A stretch of 33,865 nt of DNA from Methylomonas sp. GTDB lineage: Bacteria > Pseudomonadota > Gammaproteobacteria > Methylococcales > Methylomonadaceae. Positions 1-9,147 of the stretch are shown one piece after another; the stretch's first letter is position 1; the number at the start of each line of letters is the position of its first letter. A program made the position numbers and the translations under genes. The DNA lies in the NCBI GenBank assembly GCA_026990815.1, contig JALXCS010000384.1, positions 1 through 33,865 of the forward strand. The letters run 5' to 3'. The notes below the pieces were generated by a model. The model had not been told where the DNA came from, ran no database searches, and saw nothing but the letters and a program-made list of their open reading frames with translations.

Positions 1-2
1 AT

Positions 3-89
3 TTTCAAAGTGCTCAGAAAAAACTAAATTCAGTGGCAAAAAAAATAAGGGAAATTACCGATTTCCCGATAACAACCAATACCGTCTAA
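3..89 (+). CDS. C-terminal end of an unidentified protein (partial)
   Basis: An open frame runs from the left edge to a TAA at 87-89, three bases before the hpnN start codon. It encodes about 28 residues of a lysine-rich, probably helical tail ending in DFPITTNTV. The tight junction with hpnN suggests it is the last part of the preceding gene in the same operon. Too little is visible to name it. A hopanoid-pathway gene would fit the context, but that is inference only. Confidence 0.45.
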   Translation, partial: FQSAQKKLNSVAKKIREITDFPITTNTV

Positions 90-92
90 TCC

Positions 93-2714
93 ATGAAAAA
101 AAAACATTTATCCCTAGCCGATTCATTCTTTTGCTGGTGGGGCAACTGGACAGTTCGTTTCGCATGGCCGGTACTAATTTTTTTTATAGTCCTGTCTGGA
201 ACCAGCTTATATTACACAAGCAACCACCTTGGAATTAATACTGACACATCGGAATTACTTTCGCCTGATTTACCTTTTCAGCAGAACAGATTTAAATGGG
301 AAAAGGCTTTTCCTCAAGATGCCTCCGCCATTCTATTTCTGGTGGAATCTGAAACGCCGGAGCAAACAACGATAGCTGCAAACCAGCTTGCGAAACAATT
401 AAAATTACAAAAAAAATTATTTAACTTCGTTTATACCCCCGGGGAAAACCCTTTTTTCCGGCAACAAGGCCTACTGTATCTAGACATTGATGAACTTGAA
501 GACTTGTCCTCCCGGCTAAGTGAAGTACAACCGTTTATTGGTCATCTTGCTGAAGATTTCAGCCTGAAAGGCCTGTTTGAAATCATTGGCTACCCTCTCG
601 AAAATAAAAAAGGGGACAAACTTCCCATTGACCTTGAGCCTCTATTGACAGAAATTGACACGGCATTAATTAAAATAACTAAACACCAAAACCATTATCT
701 TTCCTGGCAAAACCTGCTTTCCATTAAAGCCCCTGGCGATCGTGATATGCGGCGCATGCTAGTTAGCGCCAAGCCAGAACTGGATTTCAGACAATTACTT
801 CCGGCGGAACTGGCTATCAATAACGCAAGAGAAATTGCTCAAAAAATTCAGGTTCAAAATCCGGGAGTAAAAATACGCCTTACTGGCGAAAAAGTACTCG
901 AACAGGAAGAAATGAAAAGTTTGACTGAAGATACAACGATTGCCGGCCTGATCTCCCTGCTGTTAGTTTGCATCACTCTTTATATCGGCTTAGGGTCAAT
1001 CAAATTAATGATTGATACTTTTATCACCTTAATTACCGGGCTGATACTAACCGCTGGTTTTGCAGCTTATACTGTGGGACATTTGAATGTTCTTTCGGTA
1101 GCTTTTGCGGTCATTTTTATTGGTCTTGCTGTTGATTTCGCAATTCATATTTGCCTTCGATACCAAGAATGCAAAAAACTCGGACATAATAATATCGATG
1201 CGATTAAATCCAGCATAAAAAGTATCGGATTTTCTCTGTTCCTTTGCGCTTTGACCACCTCAATCGGCTTTCTGGCATTCGTTCCAACTGATTACGCCGG
1301 GGTTTCTGAATTAGGATTCATTTCAGGCGGTGGAATGTTCATTGGTTTCCTGGTCTCCATCACTGTTTTACCTGCACTATTAAAAATCTGTCCCAGTAAA
1401 TTATCAAAGCCGGGAAAAAGCATGAAAGTACCTGAGTTTATCCATCTTTTTCCATTCAGACACCCTGTTAAAATACGTATCATTTCGTTCCTGCTTGCTA
1501 TTAGCGCCTGTTTTTTATTAACCAAAATACAATTCGACTCCAACCCAGTCAACCTGAGAGATCCCAACAGCGAATCAGTTTCAACTTTTAATGCCTTGCT
1601 AAAATCTAAAACAGACTCACCTTTCGCTCTAATTGCGCTCAGAAACAATCTGCAAAGCGCTGAACAACTTGCCCAACAAGTTGAAAAACTTCCGGAAGTT
1701 GATAAAACAATCTTGATAAGCAGTTTTGTAGCCAAAGACCAGGATGAAAAACTGGAAATAATTGCAGATCTTGATATGGTTTTAGGCACTCAACTCGGCC
1801 AATTTAACCACCCCATTAAACATACCCAAAACCGACAAGCGCTGGTTGATTTAAACACAAAAATCACTGCTGCATTGAATGCAGGCACTACAGTCGCATC
1901 AACTGAATTATTGCAACAACTGCAGTTAAATATTCAAGTATTTATTGAATCAGCTGACAAATTAGACAACCCGGAAGTTCTTTACCAACGATTAGGTGAA
2001 AGTATTCTGGGGCTGCTGCCTCACACCATGCAACGCCTGGATATCAGTTTGAAAGCTTACCCTTTTGGCCTGGAAGACATTCCGGATTACATAAAACGAA
2101 ACTGGGTAAGTAAATCCGGTATCTATAAAATCGTAATCGAACCTGAACTAGATTTAACCATTGCAGACAATTTAAAGGCATTTGCCAAGGCAGTACAACA
2201 AATTGATGATAGCGTCACTGGCCTTCCCATTGGCGACCTGGAATCTGGCAAGGCGGTAGTCAAAGCCTTTATTCAGGCTTTTTCCGGGGCGCTGATTGTG
2301 ATTACTTTGATTTTGCTGATCGTCATGCGCAGCTTCAAAAACACCCTGCTCGTTATTTGGCCATTATTGCTGGCTGGTTTATTGACTGCTGCTGTTAATG
2401 TACTACTCAATAACCCATTCAATTTTGCCAACATTATCGCTTTACCTTTATTAATGGGTATGGGCGTTGATAGCGGAATTCATATCATGCACCGGTTACA
2501 CACCAGCAAAAAGGACCATCATCTACTACTTCAGACCAGTACTGCAAAAGGGGTGTTTTTCAGCTCCCTGACCACACTAGTCAGCTTTACCAGTCTCGCC
2601 TTCACGACTCATAAAGGTATATCAAGCATGGGCTTGCTGTTGTCTATCGGTATAATATTTACCCTGGTTTGCACATTAATCGTTCTACCCGCATTTACTT
2701 CAAGGAGAGCCTGA
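93..2714 (+). CDS. hpnN: Hopanoid-associated RND/MMPL transporter HpnN
   Basis: This 873-residue inner-membrane protein has the layout of the MMPL/RND family. There is one N-terminal membrane helix (about 22-42), a large periplasmic domain, a five-to-six-helix bundle (about 280-430), a helix near 460-480, a second periplasmic domain and a second helix bundle (about 725-870). The two bundles carry the paired family signatures GLAVDFAIH and GMGVDSGIH, which place acidic residues in the proton-relay helices. Known HpnN proteins have similar length and move hopanoids toward the outer membrane. The assignment as HpnN rather than another MMPL exporter is supported by the aminotransferase (HpnO type) two bases downstream and by dxs in the same run. 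The start ATG lies three bases after the previous stop; no strong ribosome site is evident, which suggests translational coupling. Confidence 0.85.
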   Translation: MKKKHLSLADSFFCWWGNWTVRFAWPVLIFFIVLSGTSLYYTSNHLGINTDTSELLSPDLPFQQNRFKWEKAFPQDASAILFLVESETPEQTTIAANQLAKQLKLQKKLFNFVYTPGENPFFRQQGLLYLDIDELEDLSSRLSEVQPFIGHLAEDFSLKGLFEIIGYPLENKKGDKLPIDLEPLLTEIDTALIKITKHQNHYLSWQNLLSIKAPGDRDMRRMLVSAKPELDFRQLLPAELAINNAREIAQKIQVQNPGVKIRLTGEKVLEQEEMKSLTEDTTIAGLISLLLVCITLYIGLGSIKLMIDTFITLITGLILTAGFAAYTVGHLNVLSVAFAVIFIGLAVDFAIHICLRYQECKKLGHNNIDAIKSSIKSIGFSLFLCALTTSIGFLAFVPTDYAGVSELGFISGGGMFIGFLVSITVLPALLKICPSKLSKPGKSMKVPEFIHLFPFRHPVKIRIISFLLAISACFLLTKIQFDSNPVNLRDPNSESVSTFNALLKSKTDSPFALIALRNNLQSAEQLAQQVEKLPEVDKTILISSFVAKDQDEKLEIIADLDMVLGTQLGQFNHPIKHTQNRQALVDLNTKITAALNAGTTVASTELLQQLQLNIQVFIESADKLDNPEVLYQRLGESILGLLPHTMQRLDISLKAYPFGLEDIPDYIKRNWVSKSGIYKIVIEPELDLTIADNLKAFAKAVQQIDDSVTGLPIGDLESGKAVVKAFIQAFSGALIVITLILLIVMRSFKNTLLVIWPLLLAGLLTAAVNVLLNNPFNFANIIALPLLMGMGVDSGIHIMHRLHTSKKDHHLLLQTSTAKGVFFSSLTTLVSFTSLAFTTHKGISSMGLLLSIGIIFTLVCTLIVLPAFTSRRA
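2702..2709 (+). promoter_or_regulatory. Ribosome binding site that decides the hpnO start
   Basis: AAGGAGAG lies eight bases before the ATG at 2717. The reading frame is open further upstream to an ATG at 2669, but that start would overlap the last helix of hpnN and has no Shine-Dalgarno sequence. Translation therefore most likely begins at 2717. Confidence 0.8.
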
Positions 2715-2716
2715 AA

Positions 2717-4108
2717 ATGTCTTTCAGTATTGCTGAACTACTTGCCAATCGCAGCAACGACAAATTTGAATTGCACGAAAAATATCTCAACAACCAGATG
2801 GTCAGGGTTTTAAAAACCATTGGCTATGACCGTAATTACCAAAAAGCCAAAGGACAGTACCTATACGACCAGGAAGATAATGAATACCTGGATTTATTGA
2901 GTGGATTTGGGGTTTTTGCGATCGGTCGAAATCATCCTACGGTTGTAAATGCACTTAAGGAAACCCTAACTCTGGAACTTCCCAATTTGGTGCAAATGGA
3001 TGTCTCGTTGCTGAGCGGTTTGCTGGCCGAAAAAATCCTGCAAACCACCCCCGATAACCTGGATAAAATCTTTTTTGCAAATTCAGGTGCTGAAGCAGTT
3101 GAAGCCGCAATCAAATTTTCCCGATACACAACAAAAAGGGAAAAAATCGTTCACTGCGAACATAGTTTTCACGGCCTCACACTCGGGGCTTTGTCATTAA
3201 ACGGAGAAGAAATATTCCGCGAAGGGTTTGGACCATTATTACCCCAATGTCAGGCCATCCCGTTTAATAACCTGGATGCATTAGAAACAGCCTTATCCGC
3301 TAAAGATGTTGCTGCCTTTATTGTCGAGCCGATACAGGGCAAAGGGGTAAATCTTCCTGACGACAATTATCTGCCAGAGGTTGAACGGCTATGTAAAAAA
3401 TATGGCACATTATTCGTCGCCGATGAAATTCAAACAGGAATCGGCAGAACCGGAAAATTCTGGGCAATTGACCATTGGCAGGTTAATCCGGATATGATTT
3501 TGATGGCCAAGGCGCTTTCTGGAGGCTTTATTCCTGTCGGCGCAGTAGCCATGACCCATAAAATCATGGACACCGTTTTTAACCGTATGGATAGAGCTGT
3601 TGTCCATGGCTCGACGTTTTCAAAAAACAACATGGCAATGGCTGCCGGCCTCGCTACATTGCAGGTTATAGACGATGAACATTTGGTAGAAAATAGTGCG
3701 AATGTTGGCCATGAAATTATCGACAATTTAACCGCCATGACTGATCGCTATGAATTCCTCAAGGAAGTACGTGGCAAGGGTCTGATGATTGCCATCGAAT
3801 TCGGCTCCCCTAAAAGTTTAAAGCTCAAAGCGGCCTGGGGAATGCTGGAAGCAGCCAATAAAGGGCTGTTTTGTCAAATGGTCACTATTCCACTTTTCAA
3901 AGGACATCGTATTTTGAGTCAGGTTGCTGGTCATGGCATGAACGTCGTTAAGCTGCTGCCGCCATTAAACTTAGGTCAAAAAGACCAGGACTGGATCATT
4001 TCTGGTTTCGACAAAACCATTTCCGACTGTCACCAGGTGCCTGGTTCCATCTGGGATTTGGGGAAAAACCTGGCCAGCCATGCATTAAAAGCAAAAAAAA
4101 GTAATTGA
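2717..4108 (+). CDS. hpnO: Class-III PLP aminotransferase, HpnO type
   Basis: From the ATG at 2717 this is a 463-residue fold-type I, class-III aminotransferase. Visible signatures are FANSGAEAVEAAIK (cofactor phosphate region), the aspartate-containing VADEIQTGIGRTG, and the cofactor lysine in LMAKALSGG (Lys265). HpnO proteins place the terminal amino group of aminobacteriohopanepolyols, a step well known in methanotrophs and Rhodopseudomonas. The sequence alone shows only an ornithine/acetylornithine-type aminotransferase; the HpnO call relies on its position two bases after hpnN. The partner substrate would be a hopanoid with an oxidised side-chain end, and the enzyme should be cytosolic since no signal peptide or membrane segment is visible. 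Other omega-aminotransferases of this class remain possible. Confidence 0.8.
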   Translation: MSFSIAELLANRSNDKFELHEKYLNNQMVRVLKTIGYDRNYQKAKGQYLYDQEDNEYLDLLSGFGVFAIGRNHPTVVNALKETLTLELPNLVQMDVSLLSGLLAEKILQTTPDNLDKIFFANSGAEAVEAAIKFSRYTTKREKIVHCEHSFHGLTLGALSLNGEEIFREGFGPLLPQCQAIPFNNLDALETALSAKDVAAFIVEPIQGKGVNLPDDNYLPEVERLCKKYGTLFVADEIQTGIGRTGKFWAIDHWQVNPDMILMAKALSGGFIPVGAVAMTHKIMDTVFNRMDRAVVHGSTFSKNNMAMAAGLATLQVIDDEHLVENSANVGHEIIDNLTAMTDRYEFLKEVRGKGLMIAIEFGSPKSLKLKAAWGMLEAANKGLFCQMVTIPLFKGHRILSQVAGHGMNVVKLLPPLNLGQKDQDWIISGFDKTISDCHQVPGSIWDLGKNLASHALKAKKSN

Positions 4109-4121
4109 TAAGGCACTATCT

Positions 4122-4487
4122 ATGTTCAAACTAAATTTACTCTCTTTGATTATTATTTGCGTCATAACTCTGAGCCATGTTGGACAAACATTTGCTCATG
4201 CAGTGGTAACCAAACATTCACTGGAAATTGCACCAGTTCATTCAGGAAATCCAACCTCGGTTACCCTGGATTTTAACTCCAAAATTGAGGTCGGGTTATC
4301 TAAGATTTTTTTGGTCAGGGCGGGAGATGTTCACGAGACAGTCAAGTTTTCTAAAGGCAATAAACCGGGACAAGTTGTCGTTGAACTACCCGCCCTAGAA
4401 CCCGGTGAATATGCTTTGCGATTCAAAATATTTGCTGCAGATGGTCATTTAACTGAAGATATCATTCGCTTTATTGTCAAACCTTAG
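4122..4487 (+). CDS. copC: CopC-type periplasmic copper-binding protein
   Basis: A 121-residue protein with an N-terminal signal peptide ending near TFA|HAVV. After cleavage the histidine becomes the mature N-terminus, as in CopC proteins where it is a Cu(II) ligand. The rest is one CopC beta-sandwich domain containing the conserved PALEPGEYALRFKIFAADGH segment, whose DGH histidine is a second typical Cu(II) ligand. No methionine-rich Cu(I) site is visible, so it resembles the short Cu(II)-only form. It lies 13 bases after hpnO and 9 bases before copD. CopC and CopD normally act together in copper uptake or tolerance; in a methanotroph this could serve particulate methane monooxygenase supply, which is inference. 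Confidence 0.88.
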   Translation: MFKLNLLSLIIICVITLSHVGQTFAHAVVTKHSLEIAPVHSGNPTSVTLDFNSKIEVGLSKIFLVRAGDVHETVKFSKGNKPGQVVVELPALEPGEYALRFKIFAADGHLTEDIIRFIVKP

Positions 4488-4496
4488 GTAACACTG

Positions 4497-6131
4497 ATGG
4501 AAGGAATAGCTGATTTTCTGGATTCATTAGTCGGCGGCGTAGATTTAACATGCTACTCAATGGCAATTGGTGGCCTGTTCTGGAGCATGATTATACTGAA
4601 GCCATGGAACGCCGATAAACATCTGATTAATGAACCACTCATTCAATCAACCATTAAAATCATTTATATAGGTGGATTTGCGCTTGCTGGCATTCAATTG
4701 TTCAAAATTGTTCTGAAGGTCTGGTTGATGGCAGCCATCCTTGGCAAGTGGCCTTTTCCAGAATTTGCCGACACCAATCAGTTCATTGCAGGAATTATTC
4801 GTTCGATAATTTCGTTGTTTCTGGCACTTTATTGTTACAAACATCTGAGAAAGGCCCCCTATTCTCAATATCACTGGGAATCAGCTGTGTTCTGGGCAAT
4901 ACCTTTGGTAATTTCAAGTGCCTGGCTAGTTCATGGCGCCAGCCGTTTTGAAAATACTGCGGTATTGATGGCTTTAACAGTTTTACACCAAATTGCCGCT
5001 GCCGCCTGGATTGGCAGTGTTTTTCAATTGGTCAATTTATGGCGCCTTCGAAAACAACAAATGGTAACAGAAATTTTGTGGCCTGATTTACTCAAGCGCT
5101 TTTCTTTGCCAGGAACCTATGTTGTCGGTCTTATTATATTAACTGGAGTGATACTCGGGTTTAATTATATTGACACCTGGAATGGTTTTATCGGAACCGG
5201 ATATGGCAACCTGTTGATGGTCAAAATCATTTTACTGGCCATAGCGCTTGGTTTTGCCTGGTTAAACCGTTCTGCTACGCTGGAATATTTTCAGAACGGG
5301 GATTCATTCCGAATTAACAGCAGAGCACCCTACTATGTTGAAGCAGAAACCTTTGTTCTGATAACCCTACTTTTTACTGCAGCAAGTCTGGCATCCCAGC
5401 CTCCGGCTATTGACATACCAAATTTAACAGCCAGTTGGCAGGAAGTCTTAAATACTTTCACACCCAGAATCCCCCGAACTTCTTCTCCAACCCACGAAGC
5501 GCTTATTGCCGGAGAAGCAGGCCGAATTGCCATTGTCGGTCAAGTTCCTTCCGAAGCTGCAACTGCGTGGTCTGATTATAACCATAATATTGCCGGCATC
5601 TTTCTAACTATTATGAGTCTGTTTGCCATGTTGTCATATAGAAAAGGATTTGAATGGGCGCTTTATTGGCCGATTGGTTTTATCGGGCTGGGAATTTTCC
5701 TGTTTTTTCGTAGTGACGCCGAAACTTGGCCTCTGGGTCCAATTGGCTTCTGGGAAAGTACCTTTAGCAATGGCGAAGTCTTACAACACCGAATTGCTAC
5801 GACTTTGGTTCTGGTATTAGGCTATTATGAATTAAAAGCCAGATTAACCAAAGACCCCAACAGTAAACTGCCCTATTTTTTCCCCATTCTTGCCGCTTTT
5901 GGTGGCTTGATGTTATTGACGCATTCTCATGTCGGCTTTCAAGCTAAAACCGCTTTTTTAATTCAGGTTGGACATACCCTAATGGGTGTTTTTGCTTTAA
6001 TTTTGGCTATTGGCCGCTGGCTGGAATTAACACTTGATGGTAGAGCAAAACAAATTGCCGGTTTTATTTCTGTTTTTGCCCTTTTCCAAATAGGCTTGAT
6101 TCTATTGTTCTATCAGGAACCTCTTTATTAA
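4497..6131 (+). CDS. copD: CopD-family copper transport membrane protein (long form)
   Basis: A 544-residue polytopic inner-membrane protein. The first 310 residues match the usual CopD size and contain the family's histidine-bearing helices ([22 protein letters not shown]). A periplasmic-looking loop of about 50 residues follows (roughly 305-355). A second membrane half (about 360-540) includes [12 protein letters not shown] and QVGHTLMG, whose histidines could bind metal. Ordinary CopD proteins stop at about 300 residues, so this is an extended type. The gene begins nine bases after copC, with an AGGT overlapping the copC stop as a weak ribosome site, and ends one base before dxs. The role is presumably copper passage across the inner membrane with CopC; the function of the extension is unknown. 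Confidence 0.85.
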   Translation: MEGIADFLDSLVGGVDLTCYSMAIGGLFWSMIILKPWNADKHLINEPLIQSTIKIIYIGGFALAGIQLFKIVLKVWLMAAILGKWPFPEFADTNQFIAGIIRSIISLFLALYCYKHLRKAPYSQYHWESAVFWAIPLVISSAWLVHGASRFENTAVLMALTVLHQIAAAAWIGSVFQLVNLWRLRKQQMVTEILWPDLLKRFSLPGTYVVGLIILTGVILGFNYIDTWNGFIGTGYGNLLMVKIILLAIALGFAWLNRSATLEYFQNGDSFRINSRAPYYVEAETFVLITLLFTAASLASQPPAIDIPNLTASWQEVLNTFTPRIPRTSSPTHEALIAGEAGRIAIVGQVPSEAATAWSDYNHNIAGIFLTIMSLFAMLSYRKGFEWALYWPIGFIGLGIFLFFRSDAETWPLGPIGFWESTFSNGEVLQHRIATTLVLVLGYYELKARLTKDPNSKLPYFFPILAAFGGLMLLTHSHVGFQAKTAFLIQVGHTLMGVFALILAIGRWLELTLDGRAKQIAGFISVFALFQIGLILLFYQEPLY

Positions 6132-6132
6132 T

Positions 6133-7995
6133 ATGAACATTCCACCCACCCTGACCTTGTTGAACAAAATCCACACTCCGTCGGACCTTCGTCAGCTAAA
6201 AAAAGCTCAGCTCAAACCGCTGGCACAGGAACTACGGGATTTCCTGACTCATTCTGTCAGCCAATCCGGTGGCCATTTTTCGGCCGGCTTAGGTACGGTG
6301 GAACTGACTATCGCCTTGCATTATGTCTACAACACCCCTTATGACAAACTGGTCTGGGATGTCGGACATCAGGCCTACCCGCATAAAATCCTGACTGGCC
6401 GAAAAGATCGCATGACTACCATTCGGCAAAAAGACGGGGTTTCGGCTTTTCCCACCCGCGATGAAAGTGAATATGACGCCTTTGGCGTGGGCCATTCCAG
6501 CACTTCCATCAGCGCGGCGCTAGGAATGACTCTGGCATCCCAGTTAAAAGGCGAGGATCGCCATAGCATTGCTATTATCGGTGATGGTGGTATTACCGGG
6601 GGCATGGCCTTTGAAGCCTTGAACCATGCAGGGGCCCTGGATGCTAATTTTTTGGTGATCCTCAATGATAATGATATGTCAATTTCGCCCAATGTCGGTG
6701 CTTTGAATAATTATCTGGTCAAGATTCTGTCCAGCCGGTTTTATTCTTCGATTCGCGAAGAAAGTAAAAAAGTGTTCAGCCAGATGCCCAGCGTTTGGGA
6801 GCTGGCCAAGAAAACCGAAGAGCATGTCAAAGGCATGGTGGTACCTGGCACTTTGTTTGAGGAACTGGGTTTTAATTATATCGGGCCGATTGACGGGCAT
6901 GATATTGATATGTTGACATCAACCCTGGAAAACCTGAAGCATATTTCAGGCCCACGGTTTTTGCATATCGTCACCAAAAAAGGTAAAGGCTATGCGCCGG
7001 CAGAGAAAGACCCCCTTGCCTATCACGGTGTCGGCCCTTTTGATCCGAGTAAGGATTCTTTACCGAAATCCGCACCCTCGCCGCATCCCACCTACACCCA
7101 GGTTTTTGGCCAGTGGCTCTGCGATATGGCCAAGCAGGACAGGCGGCTGACCGGAATCACTCCGGCGATGCGTGAAGGTTCCGGTCTGGTGGCCTTTTCT
7201 GAACAATTTCCGGACCGTTATTATGATGTCGCGATTGCCGAGCAACATGCCGTGACTCTGGCTGCCGGTCAAGCTTGCGAAGGTATCAAGCCGGTGGTAG
7301 CCATTTATTCAACGTTTCTGCAACGCGCTTATGACCAGTTAATTCACGATGTTGCGCTGCAGAATCTGCCGGTTCTGTTTGCCATTGACCGGGCGGGTTT
7401 GGTTGGCCCTGATGGCCCGACTCATGCCGGTGTTTTTGATTACAGTTACCTTCGCTGTGTTCCCAATATGCTGGTGATGGCGCCCGCTGATGAAAATGAA
7501 TGTCGGCAAATGCTTTATACCGGCTTTCAGCATCATGGTCCGGCTTCGGTTCGTTATCCTCGCGGCAAAGGCCCGGGCGTTCCTGTCGATGAAAACATGC
7601 AAGCCTTGCCAATTGGCAAAGCGGAAATCAAACACGAAGGCGGCCGTATTGCCATTTTGGCCTGGGGAACCATGGTGCCCCCGGCCATAGAAGCGGGGAA
7701 AGATCTGGGGGCCACGGTCGTCAACATGCGTTTTGTCAAACCCATTGATGAAGAATTAATCTTGCAACTAGCCAAAACCCATGATGTGATTGTCACTGTT
7801 GAAGAAAATGTCCTGGCCGGTGGTGCTGGGGATGCTGTCAACAGCTTTTTGCAGGCCCAGCAGATATTAATGCCAGTATTGAACCTTGGCTTGCCGAATC
7901 AGTTTATTGAGCAAGGTACAAGAGAGGAATTACTGGAATTGTGTGGGTTGGATAAAAAAGGAATGATAAAAACAATTGAGGAGTTCTGTGGATGA
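6133..7995 (+). CDS. dxs: 1-deoxy-D-xylulose-5-phosphate synthase
   Basis: This 620-residue thiamine-diphosphate enzyme condenses pyruvate with glyceraldehyde 3-phosphate, the first step of the MEP pathway that feeds squalene and hopanoid synthesis. Seen are the N-terminal [15 protein letters not shown] region, VGHQAYPHK, the cofactor-binding stretch from [18 protein letters not shown] to NDNDMSIS, the transketolase-type [10 protein letters not shown] and [15 protein letters not shown]. Length is normal. It starts one base after the copD stop and overlaps apt by four bases, so it is coupled to both. Base composition is visibly richer in G+C than its neighbours (35 of 60 bases in 7621-7680) until about 7860, where it becomes AT-rich again. 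Placement with hpnN/hpnO suggests dedicated precursor supply for hopanoids. Confidence 0.97.
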   Translation: MNIPPTLTLLNKIHTPSDLRQLKKAQLKPLAQELRDFLTHSVSQSGGHFSAGLGTVELTIALHYVYNTPYDKLVWDVGHQAYPHKILTGRKDRMTTIRQKDGVSAFPTRDESEYDAFGVGHSSTSISAALGMTLASQLKGEDRHSIAIIGDGGITGGMAFEALNHAGALDANFLVILNDNDMSISPNVGALNNYLVKILSSRFYSSIREESKKVFSQMPSVWELAKKTEEHVKGMVVPGTLFEELGFNYIGPIDGHDIDMLTSTLENLKHISGPRFLHIVTKKGKGYAPAEKDPLAYHGVGPFDPSKDSLPKSAPSPHPTYTQVFGQWLCDMAKQDRRLTGITPAMREGSGLVAFSEQFPDRYYDVAIAEQHAVTLAAGQACEGIKPVVAIYSTFLQRAYDQLIHDVALQNLPVLFAIDRAGLVGPDGPTHAGVFDYSYLRCVPNMLVMAPADENECRQMLYTGFQHHGPASVRYPRGKGPGVPVDENMQALPIGKAEIKHEGGRIAILAWGTMVPPAIEAGKDLGATVVNMRFVKPIDEELILQLAKTHDVIVTVEENVLAGGAGDAVNSFLQAQQILMPVLNLGLPNQFIEQGTREELLELCGLDKKGMIKTIEEFCG

Positions 7996-8507
7996 ACCGA
8001 TTAAAAGCTAAAATTCGGGATATTCCCGACTTTCCAAAACCGGGAATTGTCTTCAAGGACATTACTCCGTTAGTCAAAGACCCCGCAACGCTGAGATTAG
8101 CAACCCATTTGCTTCTACAGCCTTTTCTTGGACGGGAAATAACTGCCGTTGCCGGTATGGAAGCCAGAGGCTTTATATTTGGATCATTGGTCGCATTGGA
8201 ACTCGGTGTTGGCTTTATTCCTTTAAGAAAACCGGGGAAACTACCTTATGATGTACAAAGCGTATCCTATGAACTGGAATATGGTTCTGCATCACTAGAA
8301 GCCCATGTTGATGCTTTCGACAAAAATGATCGGGTGCTTATTATTGATGATTTACTGGCGACAGGAGGAACCGCCAAAGCCAGTTGCGAATTGGTTGAAC
8401 AACTTGGTGCTAGTGTTGTCGCTTGTGCATTTGTTGTTGAGCTGGATTTTCTAAAAGGAAGGATTCAGCTTGAAAAATATGAGGTTCATTCACTGCTTCA
8501 ATATTGA
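7992..8507 (+). CDS. apt: Adenine phosphoribosyltransferase
   Basis: A 171-residue cytosolic purine-salvage enzyme converting adenine and PRPP to AMP. It begins with the family's [19 protein letters not shown] and has the [11 protein letters not shown] segment. The PRPP-binding loop [16 protein letters not shown] is at about residues 115-130, and the typical ending [12 protein letters not shown] shows that the C-terminus is intact. The ATG overlaps the dxs stop in an ATGA, with GAGGAG just upstream as a ribosome site. There is no obvious metabolic link to hopanoids; it is probably carried as the last gene of the operon. The IS3 relic begins about 20 bases downstream on the other strand without damaging it. 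Confidence 0.96.
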   Translation: MNRLKAKIRDIPDFPKPGIVFKDITPLVKDPATLRLATHLLLQPFLGREITAVAGMEARGFIFGSLVALELGVGFIPLRKPGKLPYDVQSVSYELEYGSASLEAHVDAFDKNDRVLIIDDLLATGGTAKASCELVEQLGASVVACAFVVELDFLKGRIQLEKYEVHSLLQY

Positions 8508-8526
8508 TAAAACCAAACAAATAACG

Positions 8527-9113
8527 AAACATTAATTGATGTGTATCGGGTTGGTGTTGATTGATGGCATGTTGTAACGCTGATTTTGCCAGTTCTGCAT
8601 TGGGTTCTTCTAATAACGCCCACCCCCTAATTTCCCTCAACCCAAGTCCAGTACACAGACCAAATAGCTCCAGCCTATTTGGGTTTTAATATAGATAATG
8701 TTACCGACCCAGTGTGTATGCACAGTCCCTGGGGTAAATTGTCGATTGAGTAAATGATCAGCTTTCTTATGAACCTCTCCGTCGGGGTAGTTATGTCTTT
8801 TTTAGGCTTGATTGCAGTCACCTTGGCTTTGTTCATTAACGAGGCGGTTTGATGGATACCAATTTCAATCCCTCAATAAGCTAATTCAGCCAGGATTCTA
8901 CGCTTCCCGTAGGCATGTTTAGTTTCAATGGCTATGTTTCAATGGCTATGTTTCAATGGCTATCGATTTAATATGCTCGATTATGTTTAGTTTTTTAGTG
9001 TTCACTGGCTTATTGGTTTGGTAATAATGCATACTGGACGGTACCTTAAAAAAAGTGCAAAGTTCTTTGGCTTGATAGTCAGGGGAAGCCTTCAGAAATG
9101 GATTAAGGAACAT
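8527..9113 (-). pseudogene. Decayed IS3-family transposase (OrfB) relic
   Basis: Read on the minus strand, the segment gives pieces of an IS3-group OrfB in the right order: SPDYQAKELCTFFKVPSS, then KHAYGKRRILAELAY, then GIHQTASLMNKAKVTA, then LLNRQFTP, then WVGNIIYIKTQIGWSYLV, then PNAELAKSALQHAINQ. The rkhayg-to-DITYIKTQ order is characteristic of the family. At least four lesions are visible: a 28-nt expansion from tandem 14-mers (8922-8963), an in-frame TGA (8873-8875), a frameshift near an A6 run (8798-8803) and a one-base loss near 8640. The first catalytic aspartate of GDITYI is AAC, asparagine (8700-8702). The 3' part, including the rest of the DDE site, is absent after LMF, and no OrfA or terminal repeats are seen. 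It cannot encode an active transposase. Confidence 0.85.
8922..8963 (+). repeat. 14-bp tandem repeat, three perfect copies
   Basis: The 14-mer GTTTCAATGGCTAT occurs three times head to tail without mismatch. On the minus strand a single copy fits the transposase frame (SIAIET before KHAYGKRR), so the other two copies are later expansions that added 28 nt and shifted the frame. Confidence 0.95.
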
Positions 9114-9147
9114 TCAAAAAAAATGACCTTATGTTATAAGATAAAGC

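Noticed and set aside
1292-1789. 165-codon open frame opposite hpnN
   Set aside because: Antisense to a well-supported membrane protein; the composition (Ser/Leu-rich) mirrors the hpnN frame and no motif is seen.
7060-7841. Several minus-strand open frames of 70-108 codons within dxs
   Set aside because: They are shadows caused by the high G+C of dxs; dxs itself has full family motifs on the plus strand.
8410-8640. Small minus-strand protein of 76 codons after apt
   Set aside because: Its first part (PNAELAKSALQHAINQ) is the tail of the IS3 transposase relic and the rest is antisense to apt, so it is not an independent gene.
8922-8963. CRISPR array suggested by repeated GTTTCAATGGCTAT
   Set aside because: The copies are directly adjacent with no spacers, are only 14 bp and lie inside a transposase relic; there are no cas genes.
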